Shown here: piece after piece, positions 7,201-16,250 of the stretch
Layout: the number at the start of each line of letters is the position of its first letter
How positions within the stretch are numbered: the first letter of the stretch is position 1
Source: Actinoalloteichus hymeniacidonis
GTDB lineage: Bacteria; Actinomycetota; Actinomycetes; Mycobacteriales; Pseudonocardiaceae
Direction: 5' to 3'
Assembly (NCBI RefSeq): GCF_014203365.1
Contig: NZ_JACHIS010000001.1
Location: forward strand, 186,001 to 250,000
DNA: 64,000 bases
Notes under the pieces: generated by a model
What the model saw: the letters and a program-made list of their open reading frames with translations, nothing else
Told to the model about the DNA's origin: nothing
Databases searched by the model: none
Made by a program: the position numbers and the translations under genes

Positions 7201-9798
7201 TCAGGCCGTCGACGCCGCCGCCCGCACCACGCGCAGCTCGCCGCCGTCCGCGTCGAGATCGACCTGCGCGCGATCGCCGTCCTGGATCTCACCCGCAAGC
7301 AGCTTCTTCGCCAGCTGATCGCCGATCGCCGATTGGATCAGCCTGCGCAACGGGCGCGCGCCGTAGACCGGGTCGAATCCGTTGAGGGCCAGCCATTCCT
7401 TCGCCGCATCGCTGACCACCAGCTCCAGCCTGCGCTGGGCCAGCCTGCGCGCCAAGCGCTCGATCTGGATGTCGACGATGCCCGTCAATTCCTCGGTGGC
7501 CAGCGATTGGAAGACGACCAGGTCGTCCAGCCGATTGATGAACTCGGGCTTGAATCGGCTGCGGACCTGCGCCAACACCGCATCCCGCCGATCGCGATCG
7601 CTCAGCGACAGGTCGGTGATGACCTGGGAACCGAGATTCGAGGTGAGCACCAGGATGGTGTTGCGGAAGTCGACCGTGCGGCCCTGCCCATCGGTGAGCC
7701 TGCCGTCGTCCAACACCTGGAGCAGCACATCGAAGACATCCGGGTGCGCCTTCTCGACCTCGTCGAGCAGCACCACCGAATAGGGGCGCCTGCGTACCGA
7801 CTCGGTGAGCTGGCCGCCCTGGTCGTAGCCGACGTATCCGGGTGGCGCACCGACGAGTCGGGCCACCGAGTGCTTCTCGGCGTACTCGCTCATGTCGATG
7901 CGGATCATGGCGCGCTCGTCGTCGAAGAGGAACTCCGCCAATGCCTTGGCCAACTCGGTCTTACCGACACCGGTGGGGCCGAGGAACAGGAAGGAGCCGG
8001 TCGGTCGATCCGGGTCGGCGACGCCCGCCCTGGCCCGCCGCACGGCATCGGAGACCGCGCGCACTGCCTCGGGCTGGCCGACGACCCGACCGCCCAGCAT
8101 CTCCTCCATCCGCAGCAGCTTCGTCGTCTCGCCCTCCAGCAGCCTGCCCGCCGGGATACCGGTCCAGGCGCTGACCACGTCGGCGACGTCGTCCGGCGTG
8201 ACCTCCTCCTTCAGCATCTCCTGGGTGGCGGCACCCGCCTCGGCGGCGGCGGCCAGTTCCTTCTCCAACGCGGGAATCCGGCCGTAGCGCAACTCGGCGG
8301 CCCGGCCGAGGTCGCCGTCGCGCTCCGCCCGCTCCGACTCGCCACGCAGCTGTTCGAGCTGCTCCTTGAGGTCCCTGGTCTTATCGATGGAGCCCTTCTC
8401 GTGCTGCCAGCGGGCGGTCAGCCCGGCCAGCAGTTCTCGGCGCTCGGCGAGCTCCTGACGCAGGTTGGCCAAGCGGGCCATCGACGCCGGGTCGTCCTCC
8501 TTGGCCAGCGCCATCTCCTCGATCTCCAGGCGACGCACCGCACGTTCGACCTCGTCGATCTCGACGGGCCGGGAGTCGATCTCCATCCGCAGTCGGGAGG
8601 CGGCCTCGTCGACCAGGTCGATCGCCTTGTCCGGAAGGAATCGCGCGGTGATGTAGCGGCTGGAGAGGGTGGAGGCCGCGACCAACGCGCCATCGGTGAT
8701 CCGCACGCCGTGATGGACCTCGTAGCGCTCCTTGAGCCCACGCAGGATCGCGATCGTGTCCTCCTCCGTCGGCTCGCCGACGAGGACCTGCTGGAAACGC
8801 CGTTCCAGCGCCGCATCCGTCTCGATGTGACCCCGATACTCGTCCAGGGTGGTGGCGCCGACCATCCGCAGCTCGCCCCTGGCCAGCATCGGCTTGATCA
8901 TGTTGCCCGCGTCCATCGCGCCCTCGCCGGTGGCGCCCGCACCGACGATCGTGTGCAGCTCGTCGATGAAGGTGACCACCTGCCCCGCCGAATCGGTGAT
9001 CTCCTTCAATACCGCCTTGAGCCGTTCCTCGAACTCGCCTCGGTACTTCGCCCCGGCGACCATCGAGCCGAGGTCCAGCGAGACGACCCGCTTGCCACGC
9101 AACGACTCCGGCACATCGCCCGCGACGATCCGTTGCGCGAGCCCCTCCACGATGGCGGTCTTGCCGACTCCGGGTTCGCCGATGAGCACCGGGTTGTTCT
9201 TGGTGCGCCGGGACAACACCTGCACCACTCGCCGGATCTCGGCATCGCGGCCGATCACGGGATCGAGTTCGCCGCGTCGGGCCCGGTCGGTGAGATCGAC
9301 CCCGTACTTCTCCAGGGCGAGGAAACTGCCCTCCGGATCGGGACTGGTGATCCGGGCCGAGCCGCGCACCTGGCTGAACGCCTCGCGCAGTGCCTCCGGG
9401 GTGGCGCCCTGTTCCCGCAGCAGATCGGCGACCCGGCCGCCCGCCACCGCCAGCCCGACCAGCAGGTGCTCGGTGGAGACGTACTCGTCGCCCATCTCGG
9501 TGGCCAGCCGTTGGGCGTGCGTCATGGTCTTGACGGCGTCGGTGTCGAACTGCGGGGCATTCACCGTGGCGCCCACCGCGGAGGGCAGTGCGGCGCTCAG
9601 CCGGTCGAGACCGCTGCGCAGCGTGGCCGCGTCGGCCCCGACTGCGGCCAACAACGGCGTCGCCACCCCATCGCCCTGGGAGAGCAGCGCGCCGAGCAGG
9701 TGGGCGGGGGCGACATTGGGATTGCCCGCCACCGTCGCGGCCTGGGCCGCCGACGAGATCGCCTGTTGCACCTTCGTGGTCGGGTTGAAAGCGTCCAT
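7201..9798 (-). CDS. clpB: ATP-dependent disaggregase ClpB
   Basis: ClpB is the hexameric AAA+ chaperone that pulls proteins out of aggregates with DnaK. The 865-residue product has the N-terminal Clp repeat domain (about 1-145), the first nucleotide domain (Walker A GEPGVGKT near residue 210, Walker B VTFIDELH), a coiled-coil middle domain (about 400-520, rich in Glu/Arg), and the second nucleotide domain (Walker A GPTGVGKT near 610; [11 protein letters not shown]). The middle domain distinguishes it from ClpC, and no ClpP-binding loop is apparent. GAGGTGAGGG precedes ATG 9798. The HAIR-type operator upstream predicts HspR control and heat induction. Confidence 0.96.
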   Translation of the reverse strand: MDAFNPTTKVQQAISSAAQAATVAGNPNVAPAHLLGALLSQGDGVATPLLAAVGADAATLRSGLDRLSAALPSAVGATVNAPQFDTDAVKTMTHAQRLATEMGDEYVSTEHLLVGLAVAGGRVADLLREQGATPEALREAFSQVRGSARITSPDPEGSFLALEKYGVDLTDRARRGELDPVIGRDAEIRRVVQVLSRRTKNNPVLIGEPGVGKTAIVEGLAQRIVAGDVPESLRGKRVVSLDLGSMVAGAKYRGEFEERLKAVLKEITDSAGQVVTFIDELHTIVGAGATGEGAMDAGNMIKPMLARGELRMVGATTLDEYRGHIETDAALERRFQQVLVGEPTEEDTIAILRGLKERYEVHHGVRITDGALVAASTLSSRYITARFLPDKAIDLVDEAASRLRMEIDSRPVEIDEVERAVRRLEIEEMALAKEDDPASMARLANLRQELAERRELLAGLTARWQHEKGSIDKTRDLKEQLEQLRGESERAERDGDLGRAAELRYGRIPALEKELAAAAEAGAATQEMLKEEVTPDDVADVVSAWTGIPAGRLLEGETTKLLRMEEMLGGRVVGQPEAVRAVSDAVRRARAGVADPDRPTGSFLFLGPTGVGKTELAKALAEFLFDDERAMIRIDMSEYAEKHSVARLVGAPPGYVGYDQGGQLTESVRRRPYSVVLLDEVEKAHPDVFDVLLQVLDDGRLTDGQGRTVDFRNTILVLTSNLGSQVITDLSLSDRDRRDAVLAQVRSRFKPEFINRLDDLVVFQSLATEELTGIVDIQIERLARRLAQRRLELVVSDAAKEWLALNGFDPVYGARPLRRLIQSAIGDQLAKKLLAGEIQDGDRAQVDLDADGGELRVVRAAASTA

Positions 9799-9915
9799 CC
9801 CTCACCTCATCGCAGTCGTCGCACGCCCTCGTCGGCGCCGGCGGACGAGCCCCGGCCAGCCGACGACCGTTGGTCGACCGGGTAACGCGACGGGAGCGCG
9901 CCGCCGATCGAGTCC

Positions 9916-9921
9916 ATTATG
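9916..9921 (-). promoter_or_regulatory. clpB -10 hexamer
   Basis: CATAAT on the minus strand sits 16 bp downstream of the HAIR-like repeat. Confidence 0.5.
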
Positions 9922-9937
9922 GCCCAAAGTCAGAAAA

Positions 9938-9958
9938 GTTGAGCCAACGACACTCAAC
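9938..9958 (-). promoter_or_regulatory. HAIR-like operator (HspR) upstream of clpB
   Basis: GTTGAGC-N7-ACTCAAC matches the HspR-associated inverted repeat CTTGAGT-N7-ACTCAAG at 11 of 14 arm positions. On the minus strand it covers the expected -35 region, and a CATAAT -10 hexamer lies at 9916-9921, leaving a leader of about 110 nt before clpB. Confidence 0.8.
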
Positions 9959-10022
9959 CTACCGCACGGCGATGCCTAGGTGTCCTCTCTGCCAGCTCGA
10001 AGCCTTGCCGGGAGACGCGAAA

Positions 10023-10053
10023 CGCCGCCACCCGCACAGTGCGGGCGACGGCG
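10023..10053 (-). terminator. hairpin downstream of the SLC13 gene
   Basis: CCCGCAC-A-GTGCGGG (10031-10045) is flanked by CGCCG (10023-10027) and CGGCG (10049-10053), giving an extended stem with a small internal loop. It lies about 30 nt past the SLC13 stop and has no U-tract. Confidence 0.5.
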
Positions 10054-10081
10054 TCGACGGCTGTCCTGAGCGGCGTTGCGG

Positions 10082-11623
10082 CTAGAGCGTCAGCCCGAAG
10101 ACGAGACCGGCCAAGGCGTACATCGCAATGGTGATCAGCACCAGCGCGATCATGTTCAGCCAGACGCCTGCCTTGACCATCTGATTGATGGTCACGTAGC
10201 CGGAACCGTAGGCGATCGCATTCGGGGGAGTGGCCACCGGCAACATGAAGGCGCAGGTCGCGGCCAACGCCACCGGAATGGCCAGCAACATCGGGTCCAT
10301 CCCGAGTCCGATCGCCACCCCGCCCAGGATGGGCAGGAAGGTGGCGGCCGTCGCGGTATTGCTCGTCAACTCGGTCAGGAACAGCACCAACAGCGCGACC
10401 GAGGCGATCAGCAGCACCAGTGGCAGCGCGCCCAGGGCGGTCACCCGCTCGCCGATCCATTCGCTCAGGCCGCTGCTGGTGAACTGGCCCGACAGGCTGA
10501 GGCCGCCACCGAACAGCAGCAACACGCCCCAGGGCAGCTCCTTGGCCGTGTCCCAGTCCAGCACCGAGGTGCGCTTCTTGGGCTCGACCGGCAGCAGGAA
10601 CAGCAGCACGGCCACCACCATCGCGATCACGCCGTCACTGATGTTCGCCAGCCACGGTGCCGCAGCGGCGATGCTCTCGACATCGGCCAGCAGCGGCACG
10701 CTGATCCAGGACAGCGCGGCGAAGACGAATACCGCCAGCGTGAGCTTCTCGCCCCGGCTGAGCGGGCCGAGCTCGGCCAGCTGTTCCGAGATCAACTCGC
10801 GTCCGCCGGGCAGCGTCTTGAGCCGTGGTGGGTAGATGAACCGGGTCAGCACCAACCACGCGAGGAAGAGGAACACCACCGCGATCGGGACGCCGAAGAG
10901 CATCCACTGGCCGAAGCCGATGTGGATGTCGTGGTTGTCCGCGAGATAGCCGACCATCAGGGTGTTCGGCGGGGTGCCGATGATGGTGCCCAGCGAACCG
11001 ATGGACGACGCATAGGCGATGCCCAACATCAGGGCGGTGGCGAAGTTCGGGTCGCCCTTGCCGTCGCCGAGCTGCTTGACCAAGCCGAGCACCGACAGAC
11101 CGATCGGCAGCATCATCACGGCCGTCGCGGTGTTGCTCACCCACATGCTGACGAAGCCGGTTGCGATCATGAAGCCCGCCACCAGCATCTTCGGGCTGGT
11201 TCCCACGGCCAACACCGTGCGCAGCGCGATGCGTTTGTGCAGGTTCCACCGTTGCATGGCCAGCGCGAGCATGAAGCCGCCCATGAACAGGAAGATGATG
11301 TCGTTGGCATACGGGGGCGCGACGTCGGCGAGTGGCGCGACATTCAGCACCGGGAACAACACCAGCGGCAGCAGCGCGGTCGCCGGGATCGGGATCGCCT
11401 CGGTCATCCACCAGATCGCCATCAGCAGGGCGATGGCCGCTGTCGCCTTGCCCGCCTGCGGCAACGAGTCGGGTAGCAGGAACAACGCGGCGAGAAAGAA
11501 CACCGGGCCCAGCGCCAGGCCGATCCACTGGCGAGATCCGCCGGACTCGCCGTTGGTCTTCGAGGCGCCTGATTCGGACGTCGTGGGTCTGTGGCCTGCT
11601 GACTGCTCGTCGGCTTGGTTCAC
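10082..11623 (-). CDS. SLC13/DASS-family anion:sodium symporter
   Basis: The 513-residue membrane protein has about 11-12 hydrophobic segments and a polar N-terminal extension of about 35 residues. Two inverted-repeat halves each carry the diagnostic Ser-Asn-Thr motif: SMWVSNTATAVMMLP and LTSNTATAATFLP, which form the sodium and carboxylate sites in the VcINDY family. Likely substrates are succinate, fumarate, malate or tartrate; sequence does not decide. The GTG at 11623 has GGGAGGGAAG about 9 nt upstream. It is transcribed away from the amino-acid symporter at 11891. Confidence 0.9.
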   Translation of the reverse strand: MNQADEQSAGHRPTTSESGASKTNGESGGSRQWIGLALGPVFFLAALFLLPDSLPQAGKATAAIALLMAIWWMTEAIPIPATALLPLVLFPVLNVAPLADVAPPYANDIIFLFMGGFMLALAMQRWNLHKRIALRTVLAVGTSPKMLVAGFMIATGFVSMWVSNTATAVMMLPIGLSVLGLVKQLGDGKGDPNFATALMLGIAYASSIGSLGTIIGTPPNTLMVGYLADNHDIHIGFGQWMLFGVPIAVVFLFLAWLVLTRFIYPPRLKTLPGGRELISEQLAELGPLSRGEKLTLAVFVFAALSWISVPLLADVESIAAAAPWLANISDGVIAMVVAVLLFLLPVEPKKRTSVLDWDTAKELPWGVLLLFGGGLSLSGQFTSSGLSEWIGERVTALGALPLVLLIASVALLVLFLTELTSNTATAATFLPILGGVAIGLGMDPMLLAIPVALAATCAFMLPVATPPNAIAYGSGYVTINQMVKAGVWLNMIALVLITIAMYALAGLVFGLTL

Positions 11624-11890
11624 CGCTGTGCTCTTCCCTCCCTGGTGGTTCGACAGGTGTGACGCCGCGTCACCTGTCGTGGTGATGGCGACGTCGACAA
11701 CTGCCCTGCGGAGCAGAAGCTATCTCATCAGTGATGGAGACCACTACGAAAAGTTTCCATGGGCGCGCCATCCGGTGGACCTGGGCAGATGATCTTCCAC
11801 CAACTGGTCGACATAGGCCGTCAAAGATGTCTATTCGGCTACGGCATGTAATTTTCTGGCGGCGGTACTTGTCACGGAGGTCCAGACCCA

Positions 11891-13534
11891 TTGCACTACG
11901 GGGCTATGTCTTGGGACACACTTGCGCCGCCGGCTCACACGCCGTGGGCAGCAGATTCCACTCAACCCCTGCCCCTCGCCGCCAACACCGGCGGACTCTC
12001 CGGCATCGAGGAGAGCATCAACAACGTCTTCGCGCCCATCGAGGAGTTCGCCAGCGGACTGATCTTCGGCGAAGTCACCGTCTTCGGTATCTCCTTCCCG
12101 GTGGTGGTGGCCTGGCTCATCGTCGCCGCGGCGATCTTCACGGCCTACTTCGGCCTCATCCAGTTCGGGAAGTTCCGGCTCGCGTTGCGCATCGCACGCG
12201 GTCAGTACACCCGGGATGACGAACCCGGCGAGATCACCCACTTCCAGGCGTTGTCCTCGGCGCTGTCCGGGACGGTTGGGCTGGGCAACATCGCGGGCGT
12301 CGGTGTCGCGATGGTGATCGGTGGCCCGGGTGCCACCTTCTGGATGATCATCGCCGGCCTCCTCGGCATGTGTACGAAGTTCGTCGAGTGCACGCTCGGC
12401 GTGAAGTACCGCGAGATCCACGAGGACGGCACCGTCTCCGGCGGCCCGATGTACTACCTGCGCAAGGGCATGGCGGAGCGGTTCCCGAACGGCTTCGGGC
12501 GCGCTGCGGGTAAGGCGATGGCGGTGGGCGCCTCCGTCTTCCTGCTGTTCTTCGCCCTCGCGGGTGGAAACATGTTCCAGGCGAACCAGACCTTCGCGCA
12601 GGTTCAGTCGGTGACCGGCGGCGACACGGGCATCTTCGGTGGCGACGGCGCCGCGCTGATCTTCGGCCTCGTGCTGGCGGGTGTGGTCGCGCTGGTGATC
12701 ATCGGCGGGATCAAGTCCATCGCCTCGGTCACCGAGAAGCTGGTTCCCGCGATGGGAATCATGTACGTGCTGGCCTGCCTGGCGGTCATCCTGGCCAACA
12801 TCGGCGAGGTGCCCGGCGCGGTCAACGCCATCATCTCCGGTGCCTTCAATCCGCAGGGCGTGGCAGGCGGCGTCGTCGGCGTCATGATCGTCGGCTTCCA
12901 GCGTGCCGCGTTCTCCAACGAGGCAGGCGTCGGCTCCGCCCCGATCGCACACGCCGCGGTCAAGACCAAGCACCCGGTCACCGAGGGCTTCGTCGCGTTG
13001 CTGGAGCCCTTCGTCGACACCGTGATCATCTGCACCATGTCGGCGCTGACCGTCGTCATCGCCAACACCCAGCTGTGGCGGGACGGCATGGCCACGGTGC
13101 AGGCGGGCGGCGACGCGCCGGATGGCGTCACCGTCACCTCGGCCTCCTTCGAGACCGTGCTGCCGTGGTTCCCCTACGTCCTGACCATCGCCGTGATCCT
13201 CTTCGCGGTCTCGACGATGATCACCTGGGCCTACTACGGCCAGAAGGCTTGGACCTTCCTGTTCGGCAAGAGCGCGGTCAGCGAGATCTCCTACAAGGCG
13301 GTCTACTGCCTGCTCGTCGTCGTCGGCACCGTGCTCACGCTCGGCCCGGTGTTGAGCTTCGCCGACGCGGTGCTGTTCGCGACGGCCTTCATCAACATCA
13401 TCGGTCTCTACTTCCTGATGCCGATCGTGAAGCGCGAGATGAAGGACTACCTGGCGCGCCTTCGGTCCGGCGAGATCGTCCGGATCACCGGCAAGGAATC
13501 CGGCGGCGAGCAAACCATCACAACGAAGGACTGA
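11891..13534 (+). CDS. alanine/glycine:cation symporter (AGCS family)
   Basis: A 547-residue membrane carrier that takes up alanine or glycine with Na+ or H+. Diagnostic segments are ALSSALSGTVGLGNIAGVGVA (near residue 120), GGPGATFWMI, GGPMYYLRKGM, and FSNEAGVGSAPIAHAA (about residue 340), which builds the substrate site in this family. The TTG at 11891 follows GGAGG by 10 nt. An in-frame ATG at 11906 would give a protein 5 residues shorter and cannot be ruled out. The gene has its own promoter region divergent from the SLC13 gene and ends in the DnaA-box cluster. Confidence 0.92.
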   Translation: MHYGAMSWDTLAPPAHTPWAADSTQPLPLAANTGGLSGIEESINNVFAPIEEFASGLIFGEVTVFGISFPVVVAWLIVAAAIFTAYFGLIQFGKFRLALRIARGQYTRDDEPGEITHFQALSSALSGTVGLGNIAGVGVAMVIGGPGATFWMIIAGLLGMCTKFVECTLGVKYREIHEDGTVSGGPMYYLRKGMAERFPNGFGRAAGKAMAVGASVFLLFFALAGGNMFQANQTFAQVQSVTGGDTGIFGGDGAALIFGLVLAGVVALVIIGGIKSIASVTEKLVPAMGIMYVLACLAVILANIGEVPGAVNAIISGAFNPQGVAGGVVGVMIVGFQRAAFSNEAGVGSAPIAHAAVKTKHPVTEGFVALLEPFVDTVIICTMSALTVVIANTQLWRDGMATVQAGGDAPDGVTVTSASFETVLPWFPYVLTIAVILFAVSTMITWAYYGQKAWTFLFGKSAVSEISYKAVYCLLVVVGTVLTLGPVLSFADAVLFATAFINIIGLYFLMPIVKREMKDYLARLRSGEIVRITGKESGGEQTITTKD

Positions 13535-13549
13535 TCGCAACCTGGGAGG

Positions 13550-13828
13550 TTGTCCCCCGCTTGTCCACAGCGTCGGGCGATCTATCCCAAGGGCTTGCCG
13601 ACTAGTCCACTGCTTGTCCCCAAGTACTCCCCAAGTTGTCCACACGGCCTGTGGATAACTTGGGGAGTACCTCGTTCTAGGCCCGAGTTATCCACAGGCT
13701 GTGGACCGTTTGGGTCGTATCGGTGGAGAGTTATCCACTGTTGATCACCCGAATGGCCCAAGGTGGCGGGGTGTTGACGGTGGGTGGTTGGGGATAACTC
13801 CACCAGCCGCGATCAAGGCCGTGGATAA
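13550..13828. other. cluster of DnaA-box-like 9-mers between convergent genes
   Basis: About 280 bp hold some eleven sequences close to TTRTCCACA. Perfect matches are 13561-13569 and 13636-13644 (TTGTCCACA, plus), 13650-13658 (TTATCCACA, minus) and 13688-13696 (TTATCCACA, plus). One- to three-base variants lie at 13550, 13603, 13614 and 13731 (plus) and at 13700, 13789 and 13820 (minus). The region contains no gene and lies between the stops of the AGCS symporter and the MFS pump. No dnaA or dnaN is nearby, so it is not the usual oriC. A DnaA-titration or replication-control site is the best reading. Confidence 0.65.
13624..13670. repeat. 47-bp near-perfect palindrome inside the DnaA-box cluster
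   Basis: The 21-bp arms 13624-13644 and 13650-13670 around CGGCC differ at a single base. The change falls inside the DnaA-like boxes: one arm has TTGTCCACA and the other TTATCCACA. The outer arm is GTACTCCCCAAG. It could extrude as a cruciform, bind a dimer, or end transcripts from both convergent genes. Confidence 0.9.
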
Positions 13829-13832
13829 CTAC

Positions 13833-15458
13833 TCACACTGTGGTGCGAAGTGGCACCTCACGGATGAACATGACTGCCACCAGCGTGACGATCGAGGCCA
13901 CCGCCGAGATGCCGAAGACCAACGCCGTCGCATCCCCGTAGGCGGTGTGCAGGATCGTCTGCATCTCCGAGGGCAGTGCTGCGAGATCCAGCGACCCGCT
14001 CGCCGCCTCGGCGGCCCCGCCCGTCTCGGCGGCGACCCGGTTGGCCACAGAGGCCGACAGCACCGCCCCGAGCACCGAGACGCCCGCCGCGCCACCCAAC
14101 GAGCGGAAGAAGGTGACGGTGGCCGTCGCCGCGCCCAGATCCCGGGCCGAGGTGTTGTTCTGCACGGCCAACACCAGGTTCTGCATGCTCAGTCCCACGC
14201 CGGCACCCACCAGGGCGAGGTAGCAGCCGACCAGCCACACGTCGGTGGCGTGGTCGATCGTCGCGAGCAGGGCGAGACCGAGCACGAGACTGACGCTGCC
14301 GACGCTCAGGTACGCCTTCCACCGGCCATAGCGGGAGATCAGCCAGCCCGAACCCGTGGAGGTCACGAACAGCGCGAGCACCAGCGGCAGGGTCAACAGG
14401 CCCGCATCGGTCGGCGAGTAGCCCCGGCCGAGCTGGAAGTACTGTCCGATGAACAGCGAGCCGCCGAACATCGCGATGCCCAGCCCGATGCCTGCGACCG
14501 TGGCCAGCGTGAAGGTCCGATCCCGGAAGAGACGCAGGGGTACCACCGGCTCGGACACCCGGCCCTCCACGAACACCGCCAACCCGAGGCAGAGCAGCGC
14601 GGCGCCGAGCAGCACCAGGCTGGTCGTCGAACCCCAGGGGAAGGTGTTCCCTGCGAAGGAGACCCAGACCAGCAGCAGGCAGACACCGCCGACGATCAGT
14701 GTGGCGCCCACCCAGTCGATCTTGGCCTTGCGCTTGATCAACGGCAGTCGCAGCGTCCGGCCGAGCACGATGAACGCCGCGACGGCCACCGGGACCACGA
14801 CGAAGAAGCACCAGCGCCAGCCGAGCCACGGGGTGTCGACGATCAGCCCGCCGACCAGTGGACCGCTGACCGTGCCCACGGCGAAGACCGCACCCATGTA
14901 GCCGGCGTACCGGCCGCGCTCTCGCGGGCTCACCATCGCAGCGATGACCACCGCGGCCAACGCCTGCACGCCGCCGAGGCCGAGGCCCTGCACCGCGCGG
15001 AAGCCGATCAACATGGGGACCGATGTGGCCAGGCCACAGAGGACCGAACCGAGGGCGAACAGGCTGATCGAGGCCTGGAACAGGACCTTCTTACTGAACA
15101 GATCGGCGAGCTTGCCCCACACCGGAGTCGTGGCCGTCGCGGCCAGCAGGGTCGAGGTGACCACCCAGGTGTACTGGGACTGAGTGCCGCCCAGTTCGGC
15201 CAGGATCGTCGGCAGCGCGTTGGCGACGATGGTGGAACTGAGGATGGCGACCAACAAGGCCAAGAGAAGCCCGGACAGCGCTTCCAGGATCTGCCGGTGG
15301 GTCATCGGGCTGGGTGCCGGTGGTTCGGCCGGTACGGGCGAAACGGGGGGCGTTGCGGAGTCGGTCAGCGCGGCGGGGTCGGCCTCGGGTCTCGCTGCGG
15401 ACCCGACGCCCGATCGGCTCGTCTCGTTCTCGCCGTGCAGTGCGGACCGCGACCGCAT
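13833..15458 (-). CDS. DHA2-family (EmrB/QacA-like) drug:H+ antiporter
   Basis: This 541-residue MFS pump has 14 predicted membrane helices after a polar N-terminal tail of about 50 residues. Seen are the motif A-type loop GKLADLFSKK between TM2 and TM3, RAVQGLGLGGVQAL (TM4), the motif C-like GPLVGGLIVD (TM5), and QNLVLAVQNNTSARDLGAATATVTFFRSLGG in part. The ATG at 15458 follows GGGTGAGG. The MarR gene sits just upstream in the same direction, and a TTG-N7-CAA-type site lies 30 bp before the start. The exported compound is unknown. Confidence 0.92.
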   Translation of the reverse strand: MRSRSALHGENETSRSGVGSAARPEADPAALTDSATPPVSPVPAEPPAPSPMTHRQILEALSGLLLALLVAILSSTIVANALPTILAELGGTQSQYTWVVTSTLLAATATTPVWGKLADLFSKKVLFQASISLFALGSVLCGLATSVPMLIGFRAVQGLGLGGVQALAAVVIAAMVSPRERGRYAGYMGAVFAVGTVSGPLVGGLIVDTPWLGWRWCFFVVVPVAVAAFIVLGRTLRLPLIKRKAKIDWVGATLIVGGVCLLLVWVSFAGNTFPWGSTTSLVLLGAALLCLGLAVFVEGRVSEPVVPLRLFRDRTFTLATVAGIGLGIAMFGGSLFIGQYFQLGRGYSPTDAGLLTLPLVLALFVTSTGSGWLISRYGRWKAYLSVGSVSLVLGLALLATIDHATDVWLVGCYLALVGAGVGLSMQNLVLAVQNNTSARDLGAATATVTFFRSLGGAAGVSVLGAVLSASVANRVAAETGGAAEAASGSLDLAALPSEMQTILHTAYGDATALVFGISAVASIVTLVAVMFIREVPLRTTV

Positions 15459-15487
15459 CCAGCCTCACCCTTCCAGTCCAGTTATTT

Positions 15488-15504
15488 AGTTGCCGCATAC
15501 AACT
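15488..15504. promoter_or_regulatory. candidate MarR operator AGTTG-N7-CAACT
   Basis: A perfect 5-7-5 inverted repeat sits 30 bp upstream of the MFS start, within an AT-richer patch (GTTATTTAGTTG). MarR proteins often bind TTG-N7-CAA-type palindromes over promoters, and a marR gene lies immediately upstream. Confidence 0.6.
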
Positions 15505-15690
15505 TTACTGGCGGTATGGGGCGCCGGTCACAGTTCGCAATGAGGGATGCCTCACAGTGCGTGGGGCAGCGGCCGCTCGCTCGTCTCACGAGCTCGGAAC
15601 AACCGAGGCGCCGCACGAGCGGCGAGATGTCCGCCGACAGCCCTTCGGGCGGCGGCGGGATTCCTTGAGCCGGCCTGTGAGCCGCCTCGC

Positions 15691-16209
15691 CTAGAACAGG
15701 TCGTTCAGCTTCGGCAGCAGCTTGGCGAGATCGTCCAACTCCGTCGTCGACCACGAGCCGAACTGCTCGTGCAGGCGCTGCCTGCGCCGTTCCTGTAGTG
15801 CCCGCAGTCGTTGGGCGCCGACCTCGGTGATCTGAATCAGCCGAGCTCGCCCATCGGTCGGGTCCGCGATGCGGGCGACCAGCCCGAGTTCCACCAGCTG
15901 CGCCACCTGCCTGCTGATGGTCGACTTGTCGAGGCCGAAGACCTCCACCAGCTCGGTGCCCCGCATCGGGCCCGTATCGGCGATCAACGCCAGCGTTCCG
16001 TACGCGGCGGGCTCCAGCTCCGGGTCGATCTCGGCGGCCAGTCGTAGCGAGATCCGCCGGGCGCGCCGGAACAGGATCGAGAGGCCGTGTTCGATCTCCT
16101 CGGCGGCCGTGCGCCGCCGAGGAAGGTCATCCGGGTTCGCGTCGTCACCCACCGGGGCCGAGGCACCTCTCGACTCTGTCTGCACCGACGATGTCACCGA
16201 AACCCCCAA
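15691..16209 (-). CDS. MarR-family transcriptional regulator
   Basis: A dimeric winged-helix regulator of up to 172 residues. The fold is seen as AAYGTLALIADTGPMRGTELVEVFGLDKSTISRQ in part (helix-turn-helix, about residues 69-103) followed by the wing RIADPTDGRARLIQIT with its conserved DGRA. MarR proteins usually repress an adjacent pump until a ligand binds, so control of the downstream MFS gene is likely. The start is uncertain: TTG 16209, or GTG 16200, which has GGGGG 5 nt upstream. Confidence 0.88.
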   Translation of the reverse strand: MGVSVTSSVQTESRGASAPVGDDANPDDLPRRRTAAEEIEHGLSILFRRARRISLRLAAEIDPELEPAAYGTLALIADTGPMRGTELVEVFGLDKSTISRQVAQLVELGLVARIADPTDGRARLIQITEVGAQRLRALQERRRQRLHEQFGSWSTTELDDLAKLLPKLNDLF

Positions 16210-16250
16210 AACGGTCTTCCGGCGTGTCAGTGTCGCACTGTGCTCGTCGG

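Noticed and set aside
7105..9885. Open frame of 926 codons on the plus strand across clpB
   Set aside because: It is the complement of clpB in a GC-rich genome, where antisense frames stay open. It has no start context and no recognisable domain, while the minus strand encodes a complete ClpB.
13535..13832. Chromosomal oriC
   Set aside because: DnaA boxes are present, but dnaA, dnaN, gyrB and recF, which flank oriC in actinobacteria, are absent, and there is no obvious AT-rich unwinding stretch. Kept as a DnaA-box cluster.
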